Source: Cyclobacteriaceae bacterium
GTDB taxonomy: Bacteria > Bacteroidota > Bacteroidia > Cytophagales > Cyclobacteriaceae
DNA length: 64,000 bases
Direction: 5' to 3'
NCBI GenBank assembly: GCA_026129485.1
Contig: JAHCHY010000016.1
Location: forward strand, 48,982-112,981
Part shown: piece after piece, positions 18,758 through 28,170 of the stretch
Layout of the letters: each line of letters begins with the position of its first letter
Numbering within the stretch: position 1 is the stretch's first letter
The notes under the pieces: generated by a model
Databases searched by the model: none
What the model was told of the DNA's origin: nothing
The model's input: only the letters and a program-made list of their open reading frames with translations
Translations under genes and position numbers: made by a program

Positions 18758-19378
18758 TTGCAGCGCTTGATTCTACAGGTCTTTCTTATTGGTCTTATTG
18801 CCAGCTTTATCGGCTCAATTCCACCCGGCACACTTAATATACTCGTGTTGCAAATGGGGTTGGAAAATAAAATCCGCACCGCCATGCGCTTTACGCTGGC
18901 CGTAACATTGGTAGAATATCCCTATGCCTGGATTGCGGTTGAGTTTGAACACCTCATCACGTCATCGCCCATAGTGCAACAAAATTTTAAGCTGCTTGCC
19001 GCGATTGTCATGACAGGCCTGGGCATTCTAAGCCTCTGGTCTGCGCGCAAACCTTCGCCTTTAACGGTTAAGCTACAGGAGAGCGGATTCAGAAAGGGAC
19101 TGATCCTGAGCATTCTTAACCCGCAAGCTATACCGTGGTGGATTGGTATGACGGCTTACCTGAAAGTACAAGGCTGGATTGTGCTGGACACCCCGTGGCG
19201 CCTGCACAGCTATGTGCTGGGCACTTCGGTCGGGGTGTTCATCTTATTGGTTCTGCTGGCTTTCCTGGCGCAGAAGCTGGCCAGCATCATCAAGCATAAT
19301 CGCGTGGTGGCGGTTTTGCCCGGCATTATTCTCACCGCATTAGGGTTGTTTGCCTTTTACTCGTATTTCACTGCGTGA
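18758..19378 (+). CDS. LysE/RhtB family amino-acid exporter-like membrane protein
   Basis: The protein of about 206 residues has five to six hydrophobic segments and an opening IGSIPPGTLNILVLQ that matches the LysE superfamily start (normally PGP near the first helix). No ATG exists near the N-terminus; in-frame TTG codons lie at 18725, 18758 and 18767. The TTG at 18758 fits the first membrane helix and follows the -7 box by 12 nt, which would give a nearly leaderless message. The family exports amino acids or related small molecules; the substrate here is unknown. It is not part of the divergent mannan locus. Confidence 0.75.
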   Translation: MQRLILQVFLIGLIASFIGSIPPGTLNILVLQMGLENKIRTAMRFTLAVTLVEYPYAWIAVEFEHLITSSPIVQQNFKLLAAIVMTGLGILSLWSARKPSPLTVKLQESGFRKGLILSILNPQAIPWWIGMTAYLKVQGWIVLDTPWRLHSYVLGTSVGVFILLVLLAFLAQKLASIIKHNRVVAVLPGIILTALGLFAFYSYFTA

Positions 19379-19441
19379 TTGCAGAACCTGTCCGGCCTTG
19401 CTTTACCGGTATCATACCAAAGAAACAAGATTTTTAAAGCA

Positions 19442-20425
19442 CTACCGCGCTGCTTTTTCCGTGCGGCTTACTTTTGCTTTAACTCCCTCCAGCTTCTGCC
19501 CGTAATGCAGACTGGCATTTACTTCGTAGCCGAACAACAAAATCATAGTAATCAGCTGTATCCATATCATAAGTGCAATTAATGCGCCTATAGACCCATA
19601 CACTTTATTATAGCTGCCGAAGTTGGTGATGTAAAAAGAAAAGCCATACGAGATGGCCAGTATGATCAGCGTAGCGAGGAATGAGCCCACCGAAAAAAAG
19701 CGCCAGTTGTAATGAACAGCCGGGCCAAAATAGTAGATGAAAGAAATGGAAATAAAGAACACCAGGAAGATTACGATAAAGCGTAATATGAAAAGCAGGT
19801 GAATGCTGCTCAGATCAAAGCTACTGAACTCATAAAGGTGGCTGGTAATGTAATTCAGCGCAAGCTGACCGCCAATCAACAACACTACTGCCAATAAAAT
19901 AGCAAGCGCAAGCATAAATGTTAAAGCCGTTGCCGTTAGTCGCATACGCAAAATATTTCTTCGCTCCACGGTTCTGTAGCAGGCATTGAAAGCCCGCATA
20001 AGCGCCATCATACCGTTGGTGGCTAAGTATAGCGCAAAGAAAAACCCGAACGTTAAGAGTCCGCCCCGCTGATTGCTCACAATGTCCAGCACGGTAGAGG
20101 ATATTACTTCATTCATGCTGGCCGGCAGGTAATCGCCCATGAACTGAATAATGGCATCGCGGTTTATGGCCGGGAAAAATTCCGTGATGTAAGGAATGAG
20201 CGTGAACAAAAAGATGATAGCCGGAAAGGTAGCCAGTATAAAATTGTACGCCACCCCGTTGCTGCGATCCATAATTTCATCTTCTGTAATATTATGGGCG
20301 AAAATCTTCAGGAATTTATAGAGCGACAGGTTGCCGAACCGCTTAAAGCGGATGCGCTTTAACCAGTTACGACCGCTGCGGGCCGATGAAAATTGCAGGA
20401 TACGTTTACGGGTAACATACTTCAT
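19442..20425 (-). CDS. YihY/virulence factor BrkB family membrane protein
   Basis: The protein of about 327 residues has six hydrophobic segments and the family pattern NGVAYNFILATFPAIIFLFTLIP near the first helix. A YGSIGALIALMIWIQL helix lies near the end. The ATG at 20425 is chosen because it overlaps the thioesterase stop by 4 bp (ATGA), a coupling arrangement; an upstream GTG-like extension would run into that gene. The family was once called ribonuclease BN, but it has no nuclease signature and its role is unknown. It is the last gene of the mltG-thioesterase-BrkB run. Confidence 0.88.
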   Translation of the reverse strand: MKYVTRKRILQFSSARSGRNWLKRIRFKRFGNLSLYKFLKIFAHNITEDEIMDRSNGVAYNFILATFPAIIFLFTLIPYITEFFPAINRDAIIQFMGDYLPASMNEVISSTVLDIVSNQRGGLLTFGFFFALYLATNGMMALMRAFNACYRTVERRNILRMRLTATALTFMLALAILLAVVLLIGGQLALNYITSHLYEFSSFDLSSIHLLFILRFIVIFLVFFISISFIYYFGPAVHYNWRFFSVGSFLATLIILAISYGFSFYITNFGSYNKVYGSIGALIALMIWIQLITMILLFGYEVNASLHYGQKLEGVKAKVSRTEKAAR

Positions 20426-20829
20426 CCAAAATAAGGCTTTAGCAGTTCTGTAAAAACCTGTGGCGGCCGGCACGGTTTGCCTGAAACCTTATCGGCAAAT
20501 ACCAGCAGGGTTTGCCCCTGGTTAATCAGCTTGCCGGCCTCGTTAAATATATCGTATTCAAACGTAATGCGTACACCGGGCTTCTGGCGAATAGTTGTTA
20601 CAATCTTCAGGTTGTCGTCATACAGGGCAGCCGAAATAAACTTGGAGTGATTTTCGAGCACGGGCATCATCACACCCATCGCCTCCAGCTCTTTGTAGGT
20701 AAGTCCCAGCTTGCGCAGGCTTTCCACGCGGGCCACTTCATAATACATGGCGTAGTTTCCATAATACACATAGCCCATCTGGTCTGTTTCGCCATAGCGT
20801 ACCCGTATATAAGTTTCCGATACGTACAT
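20422..20829 (-). CDS. YbgC/4-hydroxybenzoyl-CoA-type acyl-CoA thioesterase
   Basis: The 135-residue protein has the single hotdog-fold length and the signature YGETDQMGYVYYGNYAMYYE with Asp16, the expected catalytic residue of this thioesterase group. It hydrolyses short to medium acyl-CoA thioesters; the true substrate cannot be told. Its ATG overlaps the mltG stop codon (TAATG) and its stop overlaps the BrkB start, so the three genes are translationally coupled. Confidence 0.88.
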   Translation of the reverse strand: MYVSETYIRVRYGETDQMGYVYYGNYAMYYEVARVESLRKLGLTYKELEAMGVMMPVLENHSKFISAALYDDNLKIVTTIRQKPGVRITFEYDIFNEAGKLINQGQTLLVFADKVSGKPCRPPQVFTELLKPYFG

Positions 20830-21890
20830 TATTTTTTTTCTCCTCTTTGCGCCCTTCCTTTTGCTATTTCAATGCTCAGCGCTCTTTGATACTTGGCGGC
20901 ATTGCGATTGTGCTCTTCCAATGTGCCGGCAAAGTTATGAAAGCCTGAAAAATCTTCGCGGGCACACATGTAGAGGTAGCTATGCTGCTGGTAATCCAGC
21001 ACGGCATCAAGTGTGGTTAATTGCGGCATGTTGATGGGGCCGGGCGGCAAGCCGGCATATTTATATGTATTGTATGGCGAATCGATTTCCTTGTGTACGT
21101 TCAGCACGCGCTTCAGGGTAAAATCGCCTGAAGCAAACACCAGTGTAGGGTCTGCCTGCAAAGGCATATTTTTTTTAAGCCGGTTTATATAAAGCCCGGC
21201 AATGATGGGAGCCTCTTCCGGCTTAATGCTCTCGGCCTGCACAATGGAAGCCAGGGTTGAGATTTCCAACGGTGTTAACCCCAGGTTGGCGGCTTTTGCT
21301 TTCCGTTCATCATTCCAGAATTTTTTGTATTCGCTGTGCATGCGTTCAATTAGCTCTTCGGGCAATACATTATAGTATACTTCATACGTATTCGGCAAAA
21401 ACATGCTCAGTACGTTCTGCTGGGTAAACCCTTCGGTATTAGCCGCCACAAACCTGTCGAGCGCTTCATTAAACTCGGCTATCGTAACACCGGTGTTTTT
21501 GGTCAGCTTTTCGGCCAGCTCGCTTTTCAGCCTGATGTTGTTAAACGTTATGCGCACCGCTTCGCGACCTTCAGTCTGCAATACGGAAAGCGCCTGCGCG
21601 TTGGTCATGTTGCGGGTTAGCAAATACCGGCCCGGCCTTATGTTCTTGTGGTAGTCTTTAAACCGCGCAAGGAAGCTGAACGATACCATGTCGTTAACAA
21701 AATTTCCTTTAGCCAGCTCTTCCTGCACATTGCGGAACGTGTAGCCGCTGCGGATAATAAAAATCCTGCTCTCGCGATCAACCAGGATATTGGGCGTGAA
21801 ATAAACCTGGTAGCCGTAAAAAACAAATGTGATCAGCAGCGTAGAAACAACTAAGAAAAACGCCAGCTTCTTTTTTGATATATCAGCCAT
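20829..21890 (-). CDS. mltG: Endolytic murein transglycosylase MltG
   Basis: The 353-residue protein has one N-terminal membrane helix (about 10-26), a LysM-like region and a YceG catalytic domain. The motif LASIVQAESIKPEEAP places the catalytic glutamate at residue 220, close to its position in E. coli MltG. The NRLKKNMPLQADPTLVFA and SPYNTYKYAGLPPGPI blocks are also present. The enzyme cuts nascent peptidoglycan strands and sets their length, at the inner membrane facing the periplasm. It starts a three-gene run on the minus strand. Confidence 0.96.
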   Translation of the reverse strand: MADISKKKLAFFLVVSTLLITFVFYGYQVYFTPNILVDRESRIFIIRSGYTFRNVQEELAKGNFVNDMVSFSFLARFKDYHKNIRPGRYLLTRNMTNAQALSVLQTEGREAVRITFNNIRLKSELAEKLTKNTGVTIAEFNEALDRFVAANTEGFTQQNVLSMFLPNTYEVYYNVLPEELIERMHSEYKKFWNDERKAKAANLGLTPLEISTLASIVQAESIKPEEAPIIAGLYINRLKKNMPLQADPTLVFASGDFTLKRVLNVHKEIDSPYNTYKYAGLPPGPINMPQLTTLDAVLDYQQHSYLYMCAREDFSGFHNFAGTLEEHNRNAAKYQRALSIEIAKGRAQRGEKK

Positions 21891-21912
21891 AAAATCATTT
21901 CAAAAAGAGGAA

Positions 21913-21920
21913 CAAAGTTA
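21913..21920 (-). promoter_or_regulatory. Promoter -7 box for mltG
   Basis: On the minus strand TAACTTTG matches TAnnTTTG, 23 nt before the mltG ATG. A matching -33 element is not obvious, so this is a partial match. Confidence 0.4.
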
Positions 21921-21976
21921 CTAAAATGCCGGTTCACACTTAACTGATCTGACTTTGGTTTTTAACTTGCCGGTAA

Positions 21977-22600
21977 ATGGCCGCTGAATTTTTGTCCATC
22001 CATCCGTTAAACCCCGAACCCCGCAAAATAAACCGCGCAGTTGAAATACTTCATAAAGGCGGTGTGATCGTTTATCCTACCGATACGATTTATGGTATAG
22101 GATGCGATTTACTAAACCGCAGGGCTGTGGAACGGTTGTGCCACATTACCGGTGTTAAGCCCCAGAAGCTTAACCTTTCATTTATCTGCAACGATCTGAG
22201 TCATATCTCGCAATACGTAAAACGAATTGATACCCCGCAATTCAAAGTTCTGAAAAAGCTGCTGCCGGGCCCGTTCACGTTCATCTTTGAATCGAGTAAC
22301 AATGTGCCTAAAATTCTGGATGTGAATAAAAAAACGGTGGGCATCCGGATCCCCGATCATGCCATTCCGCTGGCCATTGTACAGCAGCTTGCCAACCCGC
22401 TTATTACATCGTCTATCAAAGACGATGACACCATAAAAGAATACACCACCGACCCGGAAGAGATTTTTGAAGACTTTAAACACCTGGTTGACCTGGTGAT
22501 TGATGGCGGAGCCGGTGGCAATGTGCCTTCCACTATTGTGGACTTTACCTCTGGCGAACCTGAGATTATACGACAGGGGCTGGGGGAGTTTAGTTATTGA
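21977..22600 (+). CDS. Sua5/YciO/YrdC family protein, probable L-threonylcarbamoyladenylate synthase
   Basis: The 207-residue single-domain protein has the YrdC fold marks [17 protein letters not shown], RPxKL-type variant [31 protein letters not shown] and the C-terminal [18 protein letters not shown]. YrdC/TsaC joins threonine, bicarbonate and ATP to make the precursor of tRNA t6A37. The sequence is of the YciO-like subgroup, in which activity is less certain. It is divergent from mltG and has the WbqC gene downstream. Confidence 0.85.
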   Translation: MAAEFLSIHPLNPEPRKINRAVEILHKGGVIVYPTDTIYGIGCDLLNRRAVERLCHITGVKPQKLNLSFICNDLSHISQYVKRIDTPQFKVLKKLLPGPFTFIFESSNNVPKILDVNKKTVGIRIPDHAIPLAIVQQLANPLITSSIKDDDTIKEYTTDPEEIFEDFKHLVDLVIDGGAGGNVPSTIVDFTSGEPEIIRQGLGEFSY

Positions 22601-22687
22601 TTGGTGATGCGTAACTTGTGATTAGTGATTTCAGGGATTCAAATCTAAAATCAATACTCACTGATCGTTATCGCAAATCAAAATTTT

Positions 22688-22695
22688 TACATTTG
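22688..22695 (+). promoter_or_regulatory. Promoter -7 box for the WbqC gene
   Basis: TACATTTG is an exact TAnnTTTG match. Transcription would start near 22702, leaving only about 16 nt before the TTG start codon at 22718. No good -33 element is seen. Confidence 0.5.
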
Positions 22696-22717
22696 AGTAC
22701 CTTTTGAACTTCAACTC

Positions 22718-23344
22718 TTGGATCTCCTCATTGATCTGCACTACCTGCCCTGCCTGGAATACTTTACCGTGCTGAAGCAATTTAACTCCGTGGAGCTTGA
22801 GCAGCACGAACATTACATAAAGCAGAGTTATCGTAACCGGTGCCTGATCAATACCGCGCAAGGCGCGCAAATGCTGGTGGTTCCTGTAACACACAAATCG
22901 GGCAAGACCATTTTAAAAGATGTGCGCCTCGAAGATTCCGTCCGCTGGAAAAACAATCACTGGCGCACCATTGAATCCGCTTACCGCAAGGCACCCTATT
23001 ACGAACATTACGCAGAAGATCTGAACAAGATTCTTTACAAACCTCATGTATTTTTGGTCGATTTGAATTTTGAACTGCTGTCATTCTGTCTGAAAAGCAT
23101 CCGGCACCAGCCGGAAGTAACGGTAAGCATGTCGTACCGGCAAACGGTAGCACCCGGCTGCCATGATCTGCGATCGGCCATTCAGGCTAAAATTCCCTAC
23201 TCTGCGCGAAAGTATTACAGCCCCATACCTTACTACCAGGTTTTTGGCAATCAATTTGTACCCGGCCTCAGCATTGTTGATTTGCTATTTTGTGCCGGTC
23301 CCCTGGCAGGTTCCATCCTGGCCGCCTCACAGTATAAAGAATGA
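22718..23344 (+). CDS. WbqC family protein
   Basis: The 208-residue protein opens LLIDLHYLPCLEYFTVL and has RNRCLINTAQGAQMLVVPVTH and NNHWRTIESAYRKAPYYEHY, matching the WbqC family. A stop codon lies in frame at 22694 and no ATG is available, so TTG at 22718 is the only sensible start. WbqC-like proteins are found in O-antigen and other glycan clusters, but the biochemical role is not established. No partner genes of a sugar pathway are next to it here. Confidence 0.85.
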   Translation: MDLLIDLHYLPCLEYFTVLKQFNSVELEQHEHYIKQSYRNRCLINTAQGAQMLVVPVTHKSGKTILKDVRLEDSVRWKNNHWRTIESAYRKAPYYEHYAEDLNKILYKPHVFLVDLNFELLSFCLKSIRHQPEVTVSMSYRQTVAPGCHDLRSAIQAKIPYSARKYYSPIPYYQVFGNQFVPGLSIVDLLFCAGPLAGSILAASQYKE

Positions 23345-23406
23345 ACAAATAATAACCGCCCCGCGTTTCTGAGTTGTTAAGGGATGCTGCGAGGCCGTTC
23401 AGATTT

Positions 23407-23437
23407 TTTGAATAATCACCCTTAAACTATACATTTA
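23407..23437 (+). promoter_or_regulatory. Promoter for clpC
   Basis: TTTG at 23407 and TACATTTA at 23430 are separated by 19 nt. This fits the Bacteroidota -33/-7 layout with one mismatch in the last base of the -7 box. The predicted transcript would begin about 8 nt before the ATG. Confidence 0.6.
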
Positions 23438-23451
23438 CATAATTCATTATT

Positions 23452-26001
23452 ATGCCAAATATGGAAGCCAAATTTTCTAACCGGGTTAAAGAAGTAATAT
23501 CATTAAGCCGGGAAGAAGCGCTGCGATTAGGACACGATTATATTGGAACCGAGCACCTGCTGCTGGGGATGATCCGGGAGGGAGAAGGCGTGGCCGTAGC
23601 AGTATTAAAAAAGTTAGGAGTACCGTTAGATGACCTGCGAGGTGAAATTGAAAAAGTATCGAAGGGTACTGCCACACACGAAATCAAAAACCTGGCAAAT
23701 ATTCCGCTCACCCGCGCATCCGAAAAAGTGCTGAAGATCACTTACCTCGAAGCCAAGATATTTAAAGCGCAATTAATTGGAACGGAGCATTTGTTGCTTT
23801 CTATCCTGCGCGACCCGGATAACCTGGGCACACAAATCCTCAACAAGTTTGATGTGGCCTACGATGTAGTGAAGGAAATGCTGGAGTACCAGCACGATCA
23901 GCCTACCGCTGCATCTGATACAGACGATCCGGATGACGACTCCTCTAAAATGTTTGGAGGCGGAGCCAACCCAGGCAGCAAGGAGAAAAAAGGAACTGAA
24001 AAATCGCGCACACCGGTGCTTGATAATTTCGGTCGCGACCTTACCAAGCTGGCCGAAGAAAACAAGCTTGACCCGATTGTAGGTCGTGAAAAAGAAATTG
24101 AGCGCGTGGCACAAATCCTGAGCCGCAGAAAAAAGAACAACCCGATATTGATTGGCGAGCCCGGTGTAGGTAAAACCGCTATTGCCGAAGGTCTTGCCCT
24201 GCGCATCATTCAAAAGAAAGTATCGCGCGTGCTGTTTGGCAAGCGTGTGGTAACGCTTGATCTTGCCTCGCTCGTGGCCGGCACCAAGTACCGCGGCCAG
24301 TTTGAAGAGCGGATGAAGGCTGTAATGAACGAGCTGGAAAAATCGCAGGATGTGATTTTATTTATTGATGAGCTGCACACCATTGTAGGCGCGGGTGGCG
24401 CATCCGGCTCGCTGGATGCTTCCAATATGTTTAAGCCTGCCCTGGCCCGCGGAGAAATTCAATGCATTGGTGCTACCACGTTAGATGAGTACCGCCAGTA
24501 CATCGAAAAAGACGGGGCGTTGGCCCGCAGGTTTCAAATGGTAATGGTTGACTCTACTTCCGTAGATGAAACCATCCAGATCCTGGAAAACATCAAAGAG
24601 AAATACGAAGACCATCACCATGTAAACTATACGCGCGAAGCCATTGAAGCTTGCGTGAAGCTTTCAGACCGTTACATCAGCGATCGTTTCCTTCCGGATA
24701 AAGCGATTGATGTAATGGACGAAGCCGGGGCGCGTGTACACATCAACAACATTCATGTGCCTGAAGAAATTGTAAAATTTGAAGAGGCGATTGAAGATGT
24801 GAAGAAAGAGAAGAACCGCGTGGTGAAAAGCCAGAAGTATGAAGAGGCTGCACAACTGCGCGATAAAGAGAAGAAGCTGATCGAGCAGCTTGACCAGGCC
24901 AAAGCCCGCTGGGAAGAAAAGACCCGTACTGAAAAATACACGGTTACAGAAGATAACGTGGCTGATGTAATCGGTATGATGACGGGCATACCCGCCAACC
25001 GCATTGCCCAGAAAGAAAGCAACAAGCTGCTGGGCATGGGCGACCAGCTCAAAGGCAAGGTGATCGGGCAGGATGAGGCCATTAAGAAGCTTACCAAAGC
25101 CATACAGCGTACCCGTGTGGGATTAAAAGATCCCCGGAAACCGATCGGCTCATTTATCTTCCTCGGCCCTACCGGTGTAGGTAAAACCGAGCTGGCAAAA
25201 GTGCTGGCTACTTATCTTTTTGATAAAGAAGATGCATTGGTGCGCATTGATATGAGCGAGTACATGGAGAAATTCTCGGTATCGCGCCTGGTGGGTGCGC
25301 CTCCCGGGTATGTTGGGTATGAAGAAGGCGGCCAGCTTACTGAGAAAGTAAGACGCAAGCCTTACTCGGTTGTGTTGTTAGACGAAATTGAAAAAGCGCA
25401 CCCGGATGTGTTTAATATTCTGCTTCAGGTTTTAGATGACGGTATTCTTACCGATGGCCTGGGTCGCAGGGTGGATTTCCGCAACACCATTATTATTATG
25501 ACCTCGAACATTGGCGTGCGCGACCTGAAAGATTTTGGTGCCGGCATAGGCTTTACCACTGCTGCCAAGCGTGAGAATGAAGAAGAGCACATGAAGAGTA
25601 CCATACAAAGCGCCTTAAAGCGTGCCTTCAGCCCCGAGTTTTTGAATCGCTTAGATGATGTGATTGTATTCAACTCGCTGCAGCGCGAGCATATTCACCA
25701 GATCATTGACATTACACTGGGTAAGCTGTTTGCCCGCATCATTACATTAGGTTACCATGTGGAGCTGACAGAAAAGGCAAAAGACTTTTTAGCGGAGAAA
25801 GGATACGATCCGCAGTTTGGCGCCCGTCCGCTTAACCGCGCCATCCAGAAATATTTAGAAGATCCCGTTGCCGAAGAAATTCTGAAAGGCGAAGTGCCGG
25901 AAGGCGGAACGATTATGGCCGACTATGAAGGCACAGGCGAAGCGCTTACTATAAAAGCGAAAAAGCCGAAGGCTCCTTCCAAAGAGAAGAAAAGTGAATA
26001 A
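23452..26001 (+). CDS. clpC: ATP-dependent Clp protease ATP-binding subunit ClpC
   Basis: The 849-residue protein has a double Clp N-domain (1-145), a linker, and a first AAA+ module with Walker A GEPGVGKT at 235-242 and [12 protein letters not shown]-like middle coiled region ([20 protein letters not shown]) and a second AAA+ module with GPTGVGKTE follow. This is the ClpC/MecB type, not ClpA or ClpB. It unfolds substrates for the ClpP peptidase in the cytoplasm. A second ATG at 23461 is possible. It is monocistronic, with its own promoter and a terminator after it. Confidence 0.96.
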   Translation: MPNMEAKFSNRVKEVISLSREEALRLGHDYIGTEHLLLGMIREGEGVAVAVLKKLGVPLDDLRGEIEKVSKGTATHEIKNLANIPLTRASEKVLKITYLEAKIFKAQLIGTEHLLLSILRDPDNLGTQILNKFDVAYDVVKEMLEYQHDQPTAASDTDDPDDDSSKMFGGGANPGSKEKKGTEKSRTPVLDNFGRDLTKLAEENKLDPIVGREKEIERVAQILSRRKKNNPILIGEPGVGKTAIAEGLALRIIQKKVSRVLFGKRVVTLDLASLVAGTKYRGQFEERMKAVMNELEKSQDVILFIDELHTIVGAGGASGSLDASNMFKPALARGEIQCIGATTLDEYRQYIEKDGALARRFQMVMVDSTSVDETIQILENIKEKYEDHHHVNYTREAIEACVKLSDRYISDRFLPDKAIDVMDEAGARVHINNIHVPEEIVKFEEAIEDVKKEKNRVVKSQKYEEAAQLRDKEKKLIEQLDQAKARWEEKTRTEKYTVTEDNVADVIGMMTGIPANRIAQKESNKLLGMGDQLKGKVIGQDEAIKKLTKAIQRTRVGLKDPRKPIGSFIFLGPTGVGKTELAKVLATYLFDKEDALVRIDMSEYMEKFSVSRLVGAPPGYVGYEEGGQLTEKVRRKPYSVVLLDEIEKAHPDVFNILLQVLDDGILTDGLGRRVDFRNTIIIMTSNIGVRDLKDFGAGIGFTTAAKRENEEEHMKSTIQSALKRAFSPEFLNRLDDVIVFNSLQREHIHQIIDITLGKLFARIITLGYHVELTEKAKDFLAEKGYDPQFGARPLNRAIQKYLEDPVAEEILKGEVPEGGTIMADYEGTGEALTIKAKKPKAPSKEKKSE

Positions 26002-26002
26002 C

Positions 26003-26032
26003 AAGAAGGCGGGAATCCCGCCTTTCTTTTTT
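26003..26032 (+). terminator. Intrinsic terminator after clpC
   Basis: AAGGCGGG, loop AAT and CCCGCCTT are followed by TCTTTTTT. It is placed 2 nt after the clpC stop. The opposing VWA gene ends at its edge, so it may serve both. Confidence 0.9.
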
Positions 26033-28109
26033 AATACCCTCCCAAATACTTCCTTAAAAACCACTCTGCCGAGATCAGCGCAAGCAGCAGGAAGAAAACC
26101 CACTTCAGGTTAATAAGCTGGTTAAAGGTTTCTTCGGTGTGAATCAAGCTGGCTGCTTTTACCTGCTGCAGCCCGGTTGTAAGCTGGTTGATCTGCGCGG
26201 CCTGGTAAAATTTTCCACCCGATTGTTGTGCCAGCCTTCGCAGCAATCCAAAATCAGCGGTAAGGTTTTGCGCTTCCAGGTTTTGCGCGCGTACCAAAAA
26301 CTGCCCGCTAACTGTTTCTGTTTTATCGTTCAAAACTGCAGATGCCGTAAACCGGTAAACGCCTTCTTTCAATCCGCCTATGCGATACCGTGCACTTCCG
26401 GGACTGATCACATAGCTGTAATTTGAAACCGCCCCGCTTTCGTTACGGACTTCCAGCTTAACGGTGTTGCCGTACACCAGCTCAAACAAATCATTATACA
26501 CCTGACTTTCAATCACCACCGGCTCGGCATCCGAAAATTCATTTTGCAACGGGAAGCTGCGGAACTTGCGTTTGTCCTCCAGTGTGCTCAGGTACTGAAC
26601 CAGCTTGGAAAACAATTCATCAAACGCAACCGTGTTCCCGGTATTGGCAAATTCATTCAATCGCCAGCGCCACAAACCTTCACCAATCAACACAGCAATT
26701 TTACGGTTATTATCCGGCCAGGCCATCAGTAAAGGGCGGTCAGTGGTGATACTACCAATACGCTGATACAACAGCACATTGGCGGATACCGGCCAGGTAA
26801 ATTTTCCGAATGGCACATCAGCCGGTGGATAACGCGCAAATATGCCGTTCGTGTTTTCCGAAAAGCTAAAGTCGCGGAAGCTACTATTCACCACGGGCGT
26901 TACATCATCCCACTGGCCGCCAAACGATTCGAACTGAACCGGCACCTGGTAAGCCGCTAACTGCCGCAGGTTGGTGTTGCTGCCAATCATCAGCAACACC
27001 GATGAATTGCTTTTATATAAGCTCTGAAACAATGCCGTTGTCTTACCTGCATGATCTATTACCTGGTGAAAAATAAACAGCTCGGCTGCACCGGGTCTTA
27101 ATAATGCGGCATCGGCTTCGGCCACACCGGGTATGTGCACAATAAACTCATAATTGGAATTTTTCTCCACTAAGGTTTTCAGCGCCTTTATATCGGGATG
27201 CGGGGCCGGGGCAATCATCACGATTTTCTTTTTGCCTTCCACCACTTCAATAAAAATGCTGGTGGTATTGTTGCGCAGGTTGGTTTCTCCCGGAACGGAT
27301 CCTGCCGACACATCAAACCGCTGAATTCCTTTCTCCTTTGCATCTAATTGAAAATCAAATTCGAGAAACGATTTGTTTAGCGATTCCTTATTCAGTGTGC
27401 TGATTACTTTCCCATCCTTCGATATGGAAACGGACACATGCTGATTGGCAATGCCTTGCAGCAATACCTGCGCCCGCACCGGGAACTTGTTCCCCTGGTA
27501 GGCTACCTTGTTGAACGCAACATTTTTCAACACTACATCCACGCGGGCAGTAGTGTCGCCCACACCAAGCGCATAAACCGGAACCCGAACGGGAGTATAC
27601 ACGGGTGAAGCGCCTGAATTGTAAATGCCATCCGAAACCAGGATGATCCCTGCCAGGTTACGTCCTTCAAACTGGTTTACCACATGCTGAATACCACGGT
27701 TAAGATCGGATGCGGGCGCATTGAAAACAGCCGGACTGATTTCATTTCCGGTAAGATCAAATACCCGGCTTTCATAGCCCATATCATTAATCGCTTGCTG
27801 CGATTCGTTCAAATCGCGGATCAGCTTATCGCGGTTAACTGAGTCCAGCGCTTCCGCAACAGAAGCAGACGTATCCACCAGGTAAACCCACGCGGGCTTT
27901 TCATATTGATTGGTAATAAGCTTTAATACCGGCCCTAATAGCAGCACGGCCAGAAAAAAAACCAGCACAGCCCGCAGGGCAAACAATATGCGATTGGTTT
28001 GCTTGCTCCACGTGTAGCGCGAACGATATAATATATAGGCATAGCCCAAGCCTGCTCCTGCACACAGGAAAATGAATAGAGGTGATGATTCGAACAACAG
28101 ACGTTGCAT
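26031..28109 (-). CDS. VWA-domain membrane protein (BatA/DUF4159-like)
   Basis: The 692-residue protein has two membrane helices at the N-terminus, then a von Willebrand A-like domain with a degenerate MIDAS (YLVDTSASV, LVSDGIYNSGAS). A long beta-rich periplasmic part follows, with a final helix near the C-terminus (LKWVFFLLLALISAEWFLRKYLGGY). This layout is common in Bacteroidota next to aerotolerance (Bat) or DUF58 genes, but its function is unknown. Here it stands alone downstream of rarA, with a short tandem repeat directly before its ATG. Confidence 0.8.
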   Translation of the reverse strand: MQRLLFESSPLFIFLCAGAGLGYAYILYRSRYTWSKQTNRILFALRAVLVFFLAVLLLGPVLKLITNQYEKPAWVYLVDTSASVAEALDSVNRDKLIRDLNESQQAINDMGYESRVFDLTGNEISPAVFNAPASDLNRGIQHVVNQFEGRNLAGIILVSDGIYNSGASPVYTPVRVPVYALGVGDTTARVDVVLKNVAFNKVAYQGNKFPVRAQVLLQGIANQHVSVSISKDGKVISTLNKESLNKSFLEFDFQLDAKEKGIQRFDVSAGSVPGETNLRNNTTSIFIEVVEGKKKIVMIAPAPHPDIKALKTLVEKNSNYEFIVHIPGVAEADAALLRPGAAELFIFHQVIDHAGKTTALFQSLYKSNSSVLLMIGSNTNLRQLAAYQVPVQFESFGGQWDDVTPVVNSSFRDFSFSENTNGIFARYPPADVPFGKFTWPVSANVLLYQRIGSITTDRPLLMAWPDNNRKIAVLIGEGLWRWRLNEFANTGNTVAFDELFSKLVQYLSTLEDKRKFRSFPLQNEFSDAEPVVIESQVYNDLFELVYGNTVKLEVRNESGAVSNYSYVISPGSARYRIGGLKEGVYRFTASAVLNDKTETVSGQFLVRAQNLEAQNLTADFGLLRRLAQQSGGKFYQAAQINQLTTGLQQVKAASLIHTEETFNQLINLKWVFFLLLALISAEWFLRKYLGGY

Positions 28110-28110
28110 A

Positions 28111-28146
28111 ACTGGCTACTGGTAACTGGCTACTGGTAACTGGTAC
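28111..28146. repeat. 14-bp tandem repeat directly upstream of the VWA gene
   Basis: ACTGGCTACTGGTA occurs twice head to tail (28111-28124, 28125-28138) and is followed by a partial third copy. It fills the leader just before the ATG at 28109. No known function. Confidence 0.7.
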
Positions 28147-28170
28147 CTTAGCCATTAAACTAACTTTACG

